Assembly: GCF_029267515.1 (NCBI RefSeq)
Contig: NZ_JAJUIS010000001.1
Span: 372,001 to 436,000, forward strand
Direction: 5' to 3'
DNA length: 64,000 nucleotides
From: Seleniivibrio woodruffii
Lineage (GTDB): Bacteria > Chrysiogenota > Deferribacteres > Deferribacterales > Geovibrionaceae
The notes beneath the pieces were generated by a model, which had not been told where the DNA came from, did not search any database, and saw only the letters and a list, made by a program, of their open reading frames with translations. The position numbers were made by a program, and so were the translations under genes. Below, piece after piece: positions 45,474 through 55,040 of the stretch. Each line of letters starts with the position of its first letter. The first letter of the stretch is position 1.

Positions 45474-45494
45474 TAAACTATACGGTGTAGTTTA
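45474..45494. promoter_or_regulatory. TetR-type operator
   Basis: TAAACTA (45474-45480) and TAGTTTA (45488-45494) are perfect inverted arms around a 7-bp centre, TACGGTG, that is itself nearly symmetric. Size and symmetry fit a TetR-dimer operator. It lies 18-38 bp upstream of the reductase start, where binding would block its transcription. Confidence 0.7.
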
Positions 45495-45531
45495 TGTTCC
45501 TTGCCGGAAAAGTCAACACAATTTATTGTAA

Positions 45532-45553
45532 TTATACACTCCGGTGGTTATAA
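45532..45553. promoter_or_regulatory. Imperfect palindrome at the tetR promoter
   Basis: TTATA (45532-45536) and TATAA (45549-45553) flank a symmetric CCGG centre, with 16 of 22 positions symmetric. TATAAT at 45549-45554 could be the -10 of the TetR gene, whose start is at 45575. It may be a second, weaker autoregulatory operator. Confidence 0.35.
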
Positions 45554-45574
45554 TCACCGCGGAAGGAGAGCAAA

Positions 45575-46168
45575 TTGGAAGAGAGTTTCACCCAGAAAAA
45601 GAGAAAAGCTGTCGTTTCTGCGGCGGCGGAGCTGTTTCTTGAACGGGGGTACGGCAGTGTCAGTATGGATGCCATAGCCGCCCTTGCCGGTGTATCAAAA
45701 CGTACAGTTTATAATCATTTTCCCTCGAAGGAACTGCTTTTTTCGGAGATAGTGAAGGATATCTGGACTGACTTCGGCGTTCCCGCGCTTATTTACCGCG
45801 AAGGGGCGGATATAAGGCGTGACCTTGAGGACTATGCGGCAAAATGTCTTGTGATGCTCCGCAGCGAACGTTTCACAAAGCTGCTGAGGCTGGTTCTGGG
45901 AGAATCGGGACGCTTTCCGGAGCTTAAAACTGTTTATTCGGAGAACGGCATCCGCTCACTTCTTGATTCATTGGGGGCGTATCTGAAAGCCGCGGGAAAG
46001 CCCATCGAGGATATTCCTCTGGCGGCGCAACAGTATCTTGGGATGATAAAGGAGGCGCTCTTCTGGCCTGTTCTTCTGGGTATCCTGCCCATGCCGTCGC
46101 CTGAGCGCGACAGGTATGTCATTGAGGACTGTACGGAGAAGTTCGGGCGGCTCTATAATCTTTTCTGA
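45575..46168 (+). CDS. TetR-family transcriptional repressor
   Basis: The 197 residues begin with the TetR helix-turn-helix: AAELFLERGYGSVSMDAIAA followed by LAGVSKRTVYNHFPSKELLF (about 20-60). The C-terminal ligand domain resembles the AefR/TetR_C_7 type (YLGMIKEALFWPVLLG). The start is TTG, with GGAG upstream. It is divergent from the aldo/keto reductase and very probably represses it through the palindrome at 45474-45494. Its 3' end overlaps the convergent PAP2 gene by 16 bp. The inducer is unknown. Confidence 0.92.
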   Translation: MEESFTQKKRKAVVSAAAELFLERGYGSVSMDAIAALAGVSKRTVYNHFPSKELLFSEIVKDIWTDFGVPALIYREGADIRRDLEDYAAKCLVMLRSERFTKLLRLVLGESGRFPELKTVYSENGIRSLLDSLGAYLKAAGKPIEDIPLAAQQYLGMIKEALFWPVLLGILPMPSPERDRYVIEDCTEKFGRLYNLF

Positions 46169-46752
46169 GGGAACATCTTTTTATATATCAGAAGACTGGT
46201 GCCTATTCCGAGCACCATCCCCGCCAGAGTGTCGCTTAAAAAATGATTCAGCGTCGCCAGCCTTGTAACAGCCATCAGTATTATGAAAACAGCCGCAGGA
46301 AAGGTCAGTTTCCGCCAGTGGAGCGCCAGCATTGAACCCAGCGCCGCCGCAACTGTGGTGTGACCGGACGGGAATGATGTTTTGTAGTATTTCGTGTGGA
46401 AGTATTCGAATCCGTATGTGTCGAAATCGTAAAGCATCACAGGTCTGTTACGCCCGAAAAAGAATTTGGAAAGGTTGGATGCAAGCCCCGCAATGACCAC
46501 CGTAAGAAATATTGAAAGTGCTATCTTTGCTATCAGCGGTTTGCGTTTTCTGAATATCAGCCAGACACCCAGCGAAACGGGAATATATACGTCGGATTTG
46601 CCAAGCTCAGTGATATCTGCACTGAAACGAAAAAAAACCTTGTTTTCGTGTGATTTGAAGAATCCGGCAACAGGTACGTCGAGAAAAATAATGGATACTG
46701 CACATGCTATACTCAGCAAAATGAGCAGACTTATAAGTTTTTTTGCGGGCAT
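46153..46752 (-). CDS. PAP2-family membrane phosphatase
   Basis: A 199-residue integral membrane protein with about five to six helices and the three PAP2 motifs: KFFFGRNRP (about 90-98), SFPSGHTTVAAA (about 118-129) and RLATLNHFLSDTLAG (about 163-177). Such enzymes dephosphorylate lipid phosphates such as undecaprenyl pyrophosphate, phosphatidate or lipid A precursors, on the periplasmic side. The start is one base from the stop of the PAS kinase gene, so it may be the last gene of the CheC/kinase operon. The exact substrate is not determinable. Confidence 0.9.
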   Translation of the reverse strand: MPAKKLISLLILLSIACAVSIIFLDVPVAGFFKSHENKVFFRFSADITELGKSDVYIPVSLGVWLIFRKRKPLIAKIALSIFLTVVIAGLASNLSKFFFGRNRPVMLYDFDTYGFEYFHTKYYKTSFPSGHTTVAAALGSMLALHWRKLTFPAAVFIILMAVTRLATLNHFLSDTLAGMVLGIGTSLLIYKKMFPQKRL

Positions 46753-49106
46753 CAGTTCCTCTTAGGCTGTATTCTGGGGAGGGTGATGGTGAGGCAGGCG
46801 CCTCCGTTGATATTGTTTGCGGTTATGTCGCCGTTCATTTTTTTAATGATGAGCCGTACCATATACATACCGATGCCTGTGCCTTTTTCGCCCTTTGTGG
46901 TGAAGTAGGGGTCGAAGATATGTTCTATAACGTTCTGGGGTATACCGCCTCCGTTATCGGATATTTTGACTGATATTCTGTCGCTGTTTCCTGAAATATC
47001 TATGTTGACATGCCCTTTAAAGCTGCTGTTTCCGTTGGATTTCTGCTGAATAGCATCCTTTGAGTTGGACAGTATGTTCATGATGCAGTGGCGGAACTCG
47101 TTTGCAACACCGTAAACAGCCTCCCTTGCGGAAAGGTTGTTGGTTATGTCTATTTTTGTGCCGCGCACGCCGAAAAGGGGCGAAAGCAGCCGCACAGTGT
47201 TGTTCAGTGTGCCTATCAGGTCGAAGGGGCGCGGATTCTTGTCATGGCTGAAGAAGTTCCTGAAATCCTCTATGGTTTCCGCCATAAATTTAACCTGTTC
47301 TGTGCAGGTCTCTGTCATTCTGTTTATCTCGTTCAGTTCGGCATGTCCGCTGTCAATGCTCTCTTTTATGTTTTCCAGAACAAGGTTAAGGACGTTCAAA
47401 GGCTGTTTCCACTGGTGCCCGATAACGCCTATCATTTCGCCCATGGCAGCCATTCGGGACTGCTGTATGAGGAGCTGTTCCTGATCTTTCTGCTCTGAAA
47501 GAATTGATATCCGGTCGGTGATATCCGTAAAGGCGTAAACGCTGTAGGACGTTTTTTCGTCAACGGGATACACTGTGACGTTCATATATGCGTAGCGTGT
47601 TTCACCGTTTCTGTTTCTGAACATCACTTCCGCTATTGCGCCGGAAGAGGTGCGGACGTATTTTTCATAGTCGCTTTTATGGGAAGAGATATTGAAATAG
47701 TCTAGTTTTCTGCCGAGTATCTCCTGTTCGCCGTAGCCTGTTATATCGGCAAATTCTTTGTTTACGCGGATAATATTTCCATCCGCGTCGAGAATCACGA
47801 AGCCGATGTCTGCAATGTCAAACAGCGACGCCAGCAGCCTTTCTTTGTCTTTGACCTGTTTTTCCAGCTCGCGGATATCTGTGAGATCCTGCATGGTCAC
47901 AAGGAGGCGTTTGCCCTCCCTCTCGTTTCCGAAGACTCTGCCGTATATGCCCACCGGTTTTTTCCGGCCGCTCATGCTGACAATCTCTGAAAAGACGGAG
48001 AAGTTTCCCGTATCCGTTTCCAGTGTCCTCTTGCACAGTTGCTTTATCCCTTCCGCGTGTGAGCCGTGGAAAAATTTATGTATGTCGTCAACTGATTCGG
48101 GTTTAAAATTCGGATCACCGAGGATGTTCTTCATTCCCTGGCTGACCTTTATGCTTCCGTCGGAGCAGAAATATTCAAAGCTGCCGGATCTGGCAACCTC
48201 CTGCGCAAGCTGGAGCTGGTCGCGGCTGCGGCTCAGTTCGAAGTTCAGCTTTTTAAGCTCAAGGTTCTTCTCGTCATATTTCCGGCTCAGTTCGTTGTTA
48301 ATGTCCTGAAGCAGGCGTTCCTTGTTTTTCAGCCTTGTGATGTCCGTCATGGATACGATAATGTAGTTTTCACGTTCGGGCATTTTTCTGGCGCTGAATA
48401 TGAAAGAACGTTCTTTGCCGCTGCGGTCGAAAACGTTTATGCGGTTGGTGATGTCCGATTCCAGACTGGTGCGTATGAAGTTATAGAAGCTGGTCTCTTT
48501 TGTCATGAGATAACTGTCGTGGGTGACAAAGCTCATAAGGTCGGCGGAACCGGAATTTATCCTGTCGACTATGTCGTATCCGAAAAGCTCAAGAAAGCTG
48601 TAGTTCCAGTTGATTATGCGGCTTTCGTCCATAACGAAGATGATGTTCGTCTGGAAATCCATGGTGTTTTGCAGCAGGACGTGCTGTTCGGCGAGCTTGG
48701 ACGCGCTTATCTCCAGATTCGCCCTTGTCTCGAAAAGTGACGTCTGATCGTATATCATGCAGAGAACCTGTTTTTTGGGTTTGTCGTAAATGGTGATTAC
48801 GGCATTCTGGAGCATAAAAGGGAACAGGCTGCCTGTCAGCTTTTTGCTGGGCACTTTGATGAGGTACTTTTCAGCCTCCGCGCTTATGAAAGCGGGTGAG
48901 TTGAGGGTAAAAACCTGCCGGAGCTTGCGTTTAAGCATGTTTGCATTGACATCGGGAAACTGTTCGGTGATTTTCTGCCCCTCTATCTCGCTCTTTTTGA
49001 TGCCCGTCTGAAGTTCAAGCCAGTGGTTGAAATAGAGAACGGTCAGATTTTCATCCAGAACCATAGCGCCGTTCAGGATGTGATCAAGATAGTTTAGGGA
49101 TGTCAT
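46752..49106 (-). CDS. Soluble multi-PAS histidine kinase (WKQP variant)
   Basis: The 784 residues have no membrane segment. Four PAS-type modules are visible: near 5-110 (LNGAMVLDENLTVLYFNHW), 145-260 (NTMDFQTNIIFVMDESRI), 300-405 (ARSGSFEYFCSDGSIKV) and 425-540 (FDIADIGFVILDADGNII). Then come the phospho-acceptor GHQWKQPLN near residue 566 and a HATPase domain (NILSNSKDAI, DNGGGIPQ, GTGIGMYMVRLI). The usual WRQP reads WKQP here. It follows the CheC gene by 3 bp, so kinase, CheC and receiver form one operon. A cytoplasmic redox or ligand signal is likely, though no haem or flavin ligands are evident. Confidence 0.93.
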   Translation of the reverse strand: MTSLNYLDHILNGAMVLDENLTVLYFNHWLELQTGIKKSEIEGQKITEQFPDVNANMLKRKLRQVFTLNSPAFISAEAEKYLIKVPSKKLTGSLFPFMLQNAVITIYDKPKKQVLCMIYDQTSLFETRANLEISASKLAEQHVLLQNTMDFQTNIIFVMDESRIINWNYSFLELFGYDIVDRINSGSADLMSFVTHDSYLMTKETSFYNFIRTSLESDITNRINVFDRSGKERSFIFSARKMPERENYIIVSMTDITRLKNKERLLQDINNELSRKYDEKNLELKKLNFELSRSRDQLQLAQEVARSGSFEYFCSDGSIKVSQGMKNILGDPNFKPESVDDIHKFFHGSHAEGIKQLCKRTLETDTGNFSVFSEIVSMSGRKKPVGIYGRVFGNEREGKRLLVTMQDLTDIRELEKQVKDKERLLASLFDIADIGFVILDADGNIIRVNKEFADITGYGEQEILGRKLDYFNISSHKSDYEKYVRTSSGAIAEVMFRNRNGETRYAYMNVTVYPVDEKTSYSVYAFTDITDRISILSEQKDQEQLLIQQSRMAAMGEMIGVIGHQWKQPLNVLNLVLENIKESIDSGHAELNEINRMTETCTEQVKFMAETIEDFRNFFSHDKNPRPFDLIGTLNNTVRLLSPLFGVRGTKIDITNNLSAREAVYGVANEFRHCIMNILSNSKDAIQQKSNGNSSFKGHVNIDISGNSDRISVKISDNGGGIPQNVIEHIFDPYFTTKGEKGTGIGMYMVRLIIKKMNGDITANNINGGACLTITLPRIQPKRN

Positions 49107-49109
49107 ATA

Positions 49110-49733
49110 TTATCCGGAGTAGCTTTCAATAAAATAGTCGAGAGCCAGCTTGAACTTTTCAAATGAGTCCTCTTTCAGAAGGATATACATGTTTCCTTTA
49201 ACTTCGGTGGTGTCCACATCAATTATGATCTTTATGACGATAACCTGAGTAAACTCCTGATTGCGGTTCATTTCGCTCAGTTTCGTATGGTCAAAAATGC
49301 GTATTTCCGGAGGCTGGAAATAGATTTCAGTGTTTGTAAGGTCGCCTATCCTGCCCAGAAGAGCGGATGAAACGATGTTGGTTATTTCCAGAGTGCAGCT
49401 TTTAACATCATCCGGATCGTCTGGGTTAAGGCTGTCGTCCATCTTAGCGTAGCACTCAGTGAGAGCTTTCGCGGAGCGGGTGCTCATCAGCATAACTGTT
49501 TCGCCCTCCAGATAGTTCAGAAACACCTGCGAAACGATGAAGTATCCTTTGTTTTTATCTATGGAGTTGTATGCAACGTTGGTGAACTCGTCAATACTGA
49601 CAATCTCCATTTCCGGCACATACATAGTTGAGTGCATCCCGATGGAATCGGATATGAGGGAAGTCGCCATGCCGTATGCGATGTTGAAAAGCTCAATCAT
49701 CGCTTCCGTTTGAATTTCTGAGAGATGATTCAT
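49110..49733 (-). CDS. cheC: CheC-type phosphatase
   Basis: The 207 residues contain two CheC signatures. The first, EAMIELFN (Glu, Asn) followed after exactly 22 residues by Pro in MYVPEM, lies at about 10-40. The second, SCTLEITN followed after 22 residues by Pro in FQPPEIR, lies at about 111-142 and matches the full [DS]-x3-E-x2-N-x22-P pattern. CheC dephosphorylates CheY-P. It sits between a receiver gene (upstream) and a PAS kinase (downstream), away from the main che operon, so it probably resets that receiver. A CheX-like identity is less likely because of the doubled motif. Confidence 0.85.
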   Translation of the reverse strand: MNHLSEIQTEAMIELFNIAYGMATSLISDSIGMHSTMYVPEMEIVSIDEFTNVAYNSIDKNKGYFIVSQVFLNYLEGETVMLMSTRSAKALTECYAKMDDSLNPDDPDDVKSCTLEITNIVSSALLGRIGDLTNTEIYFQPPEIRIFDHTKLSEMNRNQEFTQVIVIKIIIDVDTTEVKGNMYILLKEDSFEKFKLALDYFIESYSG

Positions 49734-49755
49734 TTTTACTGAAACCCCTTGTGCA

Positions 49756-50115
49756 TCAGCACATAACGGCAGTCAGAGCCTGGGCGATCTTTTCGGCGTT
49801 AATGGGTTTGTTCACCATGTAATCCGCTCCCAAAGCGATGACGTTTTCCCGCGTTTTAAGCTGGATATCCGCAGAAACGACGATTATCTTGGATTCCCTG
49901 TCAAAAGTACGTATCTCTTCGAGGATATCCTCTCCGCGCACTTCCGGCATTGTCAGATCCAGAAAAGTAAGATCCGGTTTATGCTGTCTGAAAAGCGGAA
50001 CAGCTTCTTTTCCGTCTCCTGTATCAACAATCTCCCAGCCTTCAAGCTGTTCGTTAAGAAGTTTTATGAGCGCTCTGCGGGCAAATCCTGAATCGTCTAC
50101 CACAAGTATTTTCAC
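49756..50115 (-). CDS. Single-domain response regulator
   Basis: A 119-residue receiver, ILVVDDSGFARRAL to the NKPINAEKIA end, with the phospho-acceptor Asp in FLDLTMPEVRG. The start is taken as the GTG at 50113-50115, six bases after GGAGC. A longer open frame reaches 50172 but lacks a ribosome binding site. It heads the receiver-CheC-PAS kinase operon. The kinase two genes on is the likely phosphodonor and CheC the phosphatase, giving a complete small circuit without its own MCP. Confidence 0.9.
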   Translation of the reverse strand: MKILVVDDSGFARRALIKLLNEQLEGWEIVDTGDGKEAVPLFRQHKPDLTFLDLTMPEVRGEDILEEIRTFDRESKIIVVSADIQLKTRENVIALGADYMVNKPINAEKIAQALTAVMC

Positions 50116-50311
50116 GTTAAAGCTCCGATAATGAAGTTGCCCCAATATATCAAAAAAAGTTTCGTCTGTCATTTGAATAAAGGATGTTTTAACACCGAAA
50201 TCGATATAAAAAAGGTCTTTTTACCATTTATGTTAAACAGTTGTAACCTTTTTCCATCCGGTAAAATAATTTTAATAACAAAAATTTTCTCAAGCATTTT
50301 ACTACAATCTG

Positions 50312-50340
50312 TTGCCAGTGGAAAAAAGTTGTCTTAAAAT
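50312..50340 (+). promoter_or_regulatory. Likely promoter of katA
   Basis: TTGCCA (50312-50317), a 17-bp spacer and TAAAAT (50335-50340) form a good vegetative promoter, leaving a leader of about 55 bases before the katA ATG. No convincing PerR or OxyR box is visible in the 288-bp gap (50116-50403), although the region is A+T-rich. Confidence 0.6.
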
Positions 50341-50403
50341 ATCTTATGTCGGTTTTTCACAGCGGCAGGTTCCGTTGCGTAAACCGGCTTTCAGGAGGCA
50401 AAA

Positions 50404-51867
50404 ATGAGTAAGAAAGAGGAAAAGCATCTCACCACTGCGGCGGGGGTTCCCGTTGCGGACAACCAGAACGTCGCCACAGCAGGGAAAAGAGGTCCCATGC
50501 TCCTTCAGGACATATGGTTTCTTGAAAAACTGGCGCATTTCGACAGAGAGGTCATCCCGGAAAGAAGGATGCACGCGAAAGGCTCCGGTGCGTTCGGAAC
50601 GTTCACCGTTACAAACGATGTAACTAAGTATACGAAAGCAAAGATATTCTCTGCCATCGGCAAAAAGACGGACATGTTCGTCCGCTTTTCAACCGTTGCA
50701 GGGGAACGCGGCGCGGCAGATGCGGAGAGGGACATCCGCGGATTTGCCATGAAGTTTTACACTGACGAGGGCAACTGGGATCTTGTGGGCAACAACACCC
50801 CTGTTTTCTTCCTGCGCGACCCGCTGAAATTTCCGGATCTTAATCACGCAGTCAAACGCGACCCCCGCACAAACCTGCGCAGCGCACAGAACAACTGGGA
50901 CTTCTGGACTTCGCTGCCGGAGGCGCTCCATCAGGTTACGATAACTATGAGCGACAGAGGAATACCGAAATCCTACAGGAACATGCACGGTTTCGGCAGC
51001 CATACCTACAGCTTTATCAGTGCGGACAATGTGCGCACGTGGGTGAAGTTTCATTTCGTTTCACAGCAGGGCATCGCAAACCTCACCGACGAAGAGGCTG
51101 AAAAGGTCATAGGCAAATGTCGGGAAAGCCATCAGCGAGACCTTTACGACAGCATAGAAAAGGGTGATTTCCCCAGATGGAAAATGTACATTCAGCTTAT
51201 GACAGAGGAGCAGGCCCGGAAAATGCCGTATAACCCGTTCGACCTTACAAAGGTATGGTATAAAAAAGACTTTCCTCTTATGGAGGTCGGATATTTCGAG
51301 CTGAACAAAAACCCGGAAAACTACTTTCAGGACGTTGAGCAGGCGGCTTTCAATCCTGCGAATATTGTTCCCGGCATCAGCTTTTCCCCCGACAGGATGC
51401 TTCAGGGCAGGCTGTTCTCATACGGCGACACCCAGCGTTACAGACTCGGCGTGAACCATCACCAGATACCCGTTAACAGACCCCGCTGCCCTTTCCACAG
51501 CTACCACAGGGACGGACAGATGCGAGTTGACGGAAATCATGGTTCAACTCTGGCGTATGAACCGAACAGCTACGGCGAGTGGAAAGATCAGTGGCAGATA
51601 AAGGAACCTCCGCTGGCGCTGGAGGGAGACGCTTATCAGTATGACTTCCGCGAGGATGACGACGATTACTACACACAGCCGGGACTCCTTTTCCGCCTTA
51701 TGTCCCCGGCACAGCAGAAAGTTCTCTGTGAAAACACGGCGAGAGCCATGGGCGACGCTCCTGAGATGATAAAAGTCAGACATATCGGCAACTGTCTGAA
51801 AGCCGACCCTGCATACGGTAAAGGCGTTGCAGACGCCATGGGGATTTCACTTGATAAAGTGAAGTGA
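50404..51867 (+). CDS. katA: Monofunctional haem catalase (small-subunit type)
   Basis: A 487-residue cytoplasmic catalase that turns hydrogen peroxide into water and oxygen. The distal His57 is in [26 protein letters not shown] follows, the active-site Asn is in VGNNTPVFF, and the proximal haem Tyr is in [13 protein letters not shown] (near 340). Length and motifs are standard for clade 3. The ribosome binding site is AGGAGG. A promoter and a strong terminator isolate it as a single transcription unit. In an otherwise anaerobic-looking genome it indicates oxygen exposure. Confidence 0.97.
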   Translation: MSKKEEKHLTTAAGVPVADNQNVATAGKRGPMLLQDIWFLEKLAHFDREVIPERRMHAKGSGAFGTFTVTNDVTKYTKAKIFSAIGKKTDMFVRFSTVAGERGAADAERDIRGFAMKFYTDEGNWDLVGNNTPVFFLRDPLKFPDLNHAVKRDPRTNLRSAQNNWDFWTSLPEALHQVTITMSDRGIPKSYRNMHGFGSHTYSFISADNVRTWVKFHFVSQQGIANLTDEEAEKVIGKCRESHQRDLYDSIEKGDFPRWKMYIQLMTEEQARKMPYNPFDLTKVWYKKDFPLMEVGYFELNKNPENYFQDVEQAAFNPANIVPGISFSPDRMLQGRLFSYGDTQRYRLGVNHHQIPVNRPRCPFHSYHRDGQMRVDGNHGSTLAYEPNSYGEWKDQWQIKEPPLALEGDAYQYDFREDDDDYYTQPGLLFRLMSPAQQKVLCENTARAMGDAPEMIKVRHIGNCLKADPAYGKGVADAMGISLDKVK

Positions 51868-51890
51868 TGTTCCTATGATATAATTTTCAG

Positions 51891-51916
51891 AGGGGGCGCA
51901 CCCCGCCCCCTTTTAT
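51891..51916 (+). terminator. Intrinsic terminator after katA
   Basis: AGGGGGCG (51891-51898) pairs with CGCCCCCT (51904-51911) across a 5-base loop, followed by TTTTATTT. It lies 24 bp after the katA stop. Confidence 0.92.
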
Positions 51917-51935
51917 TTGTTCTGCGGAGTTTCGT

Positions 51936-52325
51936 TTGAAAAAAGGTCTGCTTATTTTCTCAGGTTCACTGTTCACGCTTCTTGGGCTGGTCGGTGTTTT
52001 CGTTCCGGTTCTGCCCACCACGCCTTTTCTGCTTCTCGCCTCAGTCTGCTATGCAAAAAGCTCCGAAAGACTTAATAACTGGCTTGTAAATCACAGAATA
52101 TTCGGCGCATATATCGGTTCCTACATGAAATACCGCGCTGTCCGGAAGGATATGAAGATACGCGCGGTGCTGTTTCTCTGGGGTTCGCTCATCCTGTCGG
52201 CGCTGATTGTTCAGAAGATACATGTGGCGGGCGTTCTTTTCGCTGTCGGTATCGGGGTAACGGTATATATCGTTTCACTGAAAACCATGACCGATGAGAT
52301 GGAAGCCGCCGCCGAAACAGAATAA
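51936..52325 (+). CDS. YbaN/DUF454 small membrane protein
   Basis: The 129 residues contain three to four hydrophobic segments (about 5-22, 25-42, 75-92 and 98-115) and the family phrase GVFVPVLPTTPFLLLA followed by CYAKSSERLNNWLVNH. This identifies DUF454 (YbaN), whose biochemical function is unknown. The start is TTG, with GGAG six bases upstream. It is followed after 12 bp by tag, so the two are co-transcribed; no functional link is known. Confidence 0.88.
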   Translation: MKKGLLIFSGSLFTLLGLVGVFVPVLPTTPFLLLASVCYAKSSERLNNWLVNHRIFGAYIGSYMKYRAVRKDMKIRAVLFLWGSLILSALIVQKIHVAGVLFAVGIGVTVYIVSLKTMTDEMEAAAETE

Positions 52326-52337
52326 AGGGAGTGCATT

Positions 52338-52907
52338 ATGGACGGAAAAACACGCTGCGGCTGGTGTGCCGAAAAGGATTATTACGAGAAATACCACGAC
52401 GAGGAATGGGGAGTACCTGTTCACGACGACAGAAGACATTTCGAGTTTCTCATCCTTGAAGGTGCACAGGCAGGATTAAGCTGGGACACCATCCTGAAAA
52501 AACGGGACGGCTACCGCAGGGCGTTCAGAAACTTTGACCCTTCCGCCGTCGCCTCCATGACAGACGAAGAGCTTGAGGCTCTTCTGCATAATCCCGAAAT
52601 AATACGCAACCGCCTGAAAGTGTTCGGTGCGCGTAAGAACGCAGTTGCTTTTCTGAAAATACAGGAGGAGTTCGGCAGCTTTGACGCTTACGTCTGGCGT
52701 TTTGTCGGCGGGAAACCGATTCAGAACAGACGCAGAACCCTTTCAGAAGTTCCGGCATCCACACCAGAATCCGACGCTCTTTCCAAAGACCTGAAAAAAC
52801 GCGGAATGACGTTCGTCGGCACGACGATTATCTATGCCCATATGCAGGCGACAGGACTTGTCAATGACCACGTTGTCGGCTGTTTCAGACACGATGAGCT
52901 TTCCTGA
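52338..52907 (+). CDS. tag: DNA-3-methyladenine glycosylase I
   Basis: The 189-residue base-excision repair enzyme removes 3-methyladenine from DNA. The N-terminal zinc cysteine region is CGWCAEKD (about 7-14), followed by YHDEEWGVPVHDD, FEFLILEGAQAGLSW and a C-terminal GMTFVGTTIIYAHMQATG. All are standard Tag signatures. A ribosome binding site GGGAG precedes the ATG. It is the second gene after the DUF454 gene. Confidence 0.96.
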   Translation: MDGKTRCGWCAEKDYYEKYHDEEWGVPVHDDRRHFEFLILEGAQAGLSWDTILKKRDGYRRAFRNFDPSAVASMTDEELEALLHNPEIIRNRLKVFGARKNAVAFLKIQEEFGSFDAYVWRFVGGKPIQNRRRTLSEVPASTPESDALSKDLKKRGMTFVGTTIIYAHMQATGLVNDHVVGCFRHDELS

Positions 52908-53119
52908 CATCTGTTCCGCGGCTGATTCAATTATGTACATTTGACATCCAAAATGCCTCATGCTATTATAACTTACTGTTATATATGATATTTATCAAAA
53001 TATTGTAATATATCGTTTGTATTCTTAATTACTTTTTTTATCGGGAATTTTGTCTTTTGTTTTAAACGGAATGATTTATATCGGGCGGCTTTGTCTGCGC
53101 GCCCGCACCGGAGAGGTTT

Positions 53120-55030
53120 ATGAGCTTGAAATTTAAAATTATTGTCACGGCTCTGGCGGTATTCCTCGCCATCGTGACGACACTTGTGGTTCGTTCCTAT
53201 TTCTACACGGAATCCATAGCGACCCGTATGATTGAGAATGAACAGATCGACAGGAGCCGACAGGTTGCATCGCTTATCGGTCTCTGGGCAGACGGAAAGA
53301 AGAACGCCATTGCCGCGGAGGCGAGAAGACTGGAGGCGAAGGGTGCAGGGTTTAATGACGATGCGGAGGCAAACACAGTGGACTATGCGCTGGTTGCCGA
53401 TGCAAACGCCTTTGACCTTGTGTATTTTGCACAGGACTCCGACGGTAATTTCACAACATCCAAACCCGTACAGCTTCCGGAGGATTACGACCCACGCGGA
53501 AGACCATGGTACCAGCTTGGAAGAGACCGCAAAGGCGTACAGTTCACTGAACCGTATGTGGATGCCATCACCGGAGCGCTGGTGGTTTCCATTGTTTCAC
53601 AGGTCAACGCCGGCGGCGGTTTCGCCGGAGTGCTCGGCTCTGACATCCCCCTTACGTCGATAATCGAAAAGGTTATGAATGAAGGTGCGGGCAGTGCGGG
53701 CAGACCGTTCGTTACCGACAACACCGGCAAGATACTGATTCACGACGACAAAGAATCCGTGCTTAAAAAGAACGTATCCGAACTTGACCCGTCCCTGTCC
53801 GGTGTCATGGACAGAATATCGGCTGAGGAGAGCGGCATAGTACCCTGTTCCGTTGACGGAAAGGATATGCTTCTTGCGTTTTCAAAGGTACCGGAACTGG
53901 GCTGGGTGTCTTATATGATGGTGGACGAGGATGCAGTCTTCGCACCTGTCAGAAAACAGGCGTACAGCCTTATCCTGATATCACTGATACCCGTTCTGAT
54001 AGGCATAGCGCTTTTTTATGTGCTTGTGAACAGACAGCTCAGACCCATAGATAATCTCATCGACAGGCTAAGGCATATTGCCGAGGGCGAGGCTGACCTC
54101 ACGAAAACTCTCGACCAGTCGAGAAAGGACGAACTTGGCGAGGTAGCCAGACTCTTTAACAAATTCATCGGACGGATGAAGAACATTGTTGAATCCGTCT
54201 CTCAGCTTTCCCACGGTATGGCGGGCAGCATCTCGGAACTCTCTGCGACGGTCGGCAAGATATCCTCAGGGATGCACAGCCAGACCGACGAGACCAACAG
54301 CCTTGCCACTGCTGTTGAGGAGATGAACCAGACCATAGGGCAGATAGCCGAAAGCGCAAACGAAACCTCCGTTCAGGCTAACGCCACAATAAACAGTGCG
54401 CAGGGCAGCAAGGCTTCCGTTATGGATACGGTTGCCAAGATGCAGCAGATTGCCGAGAACGTTAAGGAATCTTCAGAGGTTATCTCAAGACTTGGGGCGT
54501 CTTCCGCTCAGATTGGAGATATAATCAATGTTATCAATGATATTGCAGATCAAACAAACCTTCTGGCACTGAACGCCGCCATTGAGGCTGCGAGAGCGGG
54601 CGAGGCAGGACGCGGGTTCGCCGTTGTTGCCGATGAAGTGCGCAAACTTGCTGAGCGCACACAGTCCGCCACGAAAGAGATATCGGACATGATAACCATG
54701 CTCCAGAACGAATCCAAAAACGCCGTTGTGAAGGTTGAAAGCGGCGTGGGTCAGGTCGAAGCGGGCACTCAGTCCGCCGATTCCGCAGGGAAATCCATTG
54801 TGCTCATCATGGAACAGACCTCTGTCACGACGGATATGATAAACCAGATAGCTTCCGCGGCGGAGGAACAGGCTGCCACCACAACGGAGATAGCCAGAAA
54901 CGTTGAGAAGATAAACCGTATAGCCGAGGAGAACAGCCGCGAGCTTGCGGAGGTTTCCGACTTTGCGGAACAGGTGCACAAAAACGCAGAAGAGCTTTTA
55001 AGCACCATAAATCAGTTTAAGATAAAATAA
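53120..55030 (+). CDS. Membrane chemoreceptor (double Cache-HAMP-MCP)
   Basis: The 636 residues hold TM1 (5-25), a double-Cache periplasmic sensor (about 35-275) with the ligand-pocket phrase [10 protein letters not shown] (123-132), TM2 (281-302), HAMP (303-355) and an MCP signalling domain with the hairpin [20 protein letters not shown] (481-500). The tail ends NQFKIK without a CheR-binding pentapeptide. It is transcribed alone behind 212 bp of AT-rich upstream DNA; a CGGGCG/CGCCCG hairpin (53082-53105) sits in the leader. Amino acids or organic acids are usual double-Cache ligands. It is not part of the soluble array operon. Confidence 0.96.
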   Translation: MSLKFKIIVTALAVFLAIVTTLVVRSYFYTESIATRMIENEQIDRSRQVASLIGLWADGKKNAIAAEARRLEAKGAGFNDDAEANTVDYALVADANAFDLVYFAQDSDGNFTTSKPVQLPEDYDPRGRPWYQLGRDRKGVQFTEPYVDAITGALVVSIVSQVNAGGGFAGVLGSDIPLTSIIEKVMNEGAGSAGRPFVTDNTGKILIHDDKESVLKKNVSELDPSLSGVMDRISAEESGIVPCSVDGKDMLLAFSKVPELGWVSYMMVDEDAVFAPVRKQAYSLILISLIPVLIGIALFYVLVNRQLRPIDNLIDRLRHIAEGEADLTKTLDQSRKDELGEVARLFNKFIGRMKNIVESVSQLSHGMAGSISELSATVGKISSGMHSQTDETNSLATAVEEMNQTIGQIAESANETSVQANATINSAQGSKASVMDTVAKMQQIAENVKESSEVISRLGASSAQIGDIINVINDIADQTNLLALNAAIEAARAGEAGRGFAVVADEVRKLAERTQSATKEISDMITMLQNESKNAVVKVESGVGQVEAGTQSADSAGKSIVLIMEQTSVTTDMINQIASAAEEQAATTTEIARNVEKINRIAEENSRELAEVSDFAEQVHKNAEELLSTINQFKIK

Positions 55031-55040
55031 TTTACAAAAA

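Noticed and set aside
50116-50403. A PerR or Fur box upstream of katA
   Set aside because: The region is AT-rich and contains near-palindromic stretches, but none approaches the 7-1-7 pattern seen at the encapsulin promoter.
53082-53105. CGGGCG/CGCCCG hairpin in the leader of the chemoreceptor gene as a riboswitch
   Set aside because: A six-bp stem with a 12-base loop and no conserved aptamer features is too simple to call.
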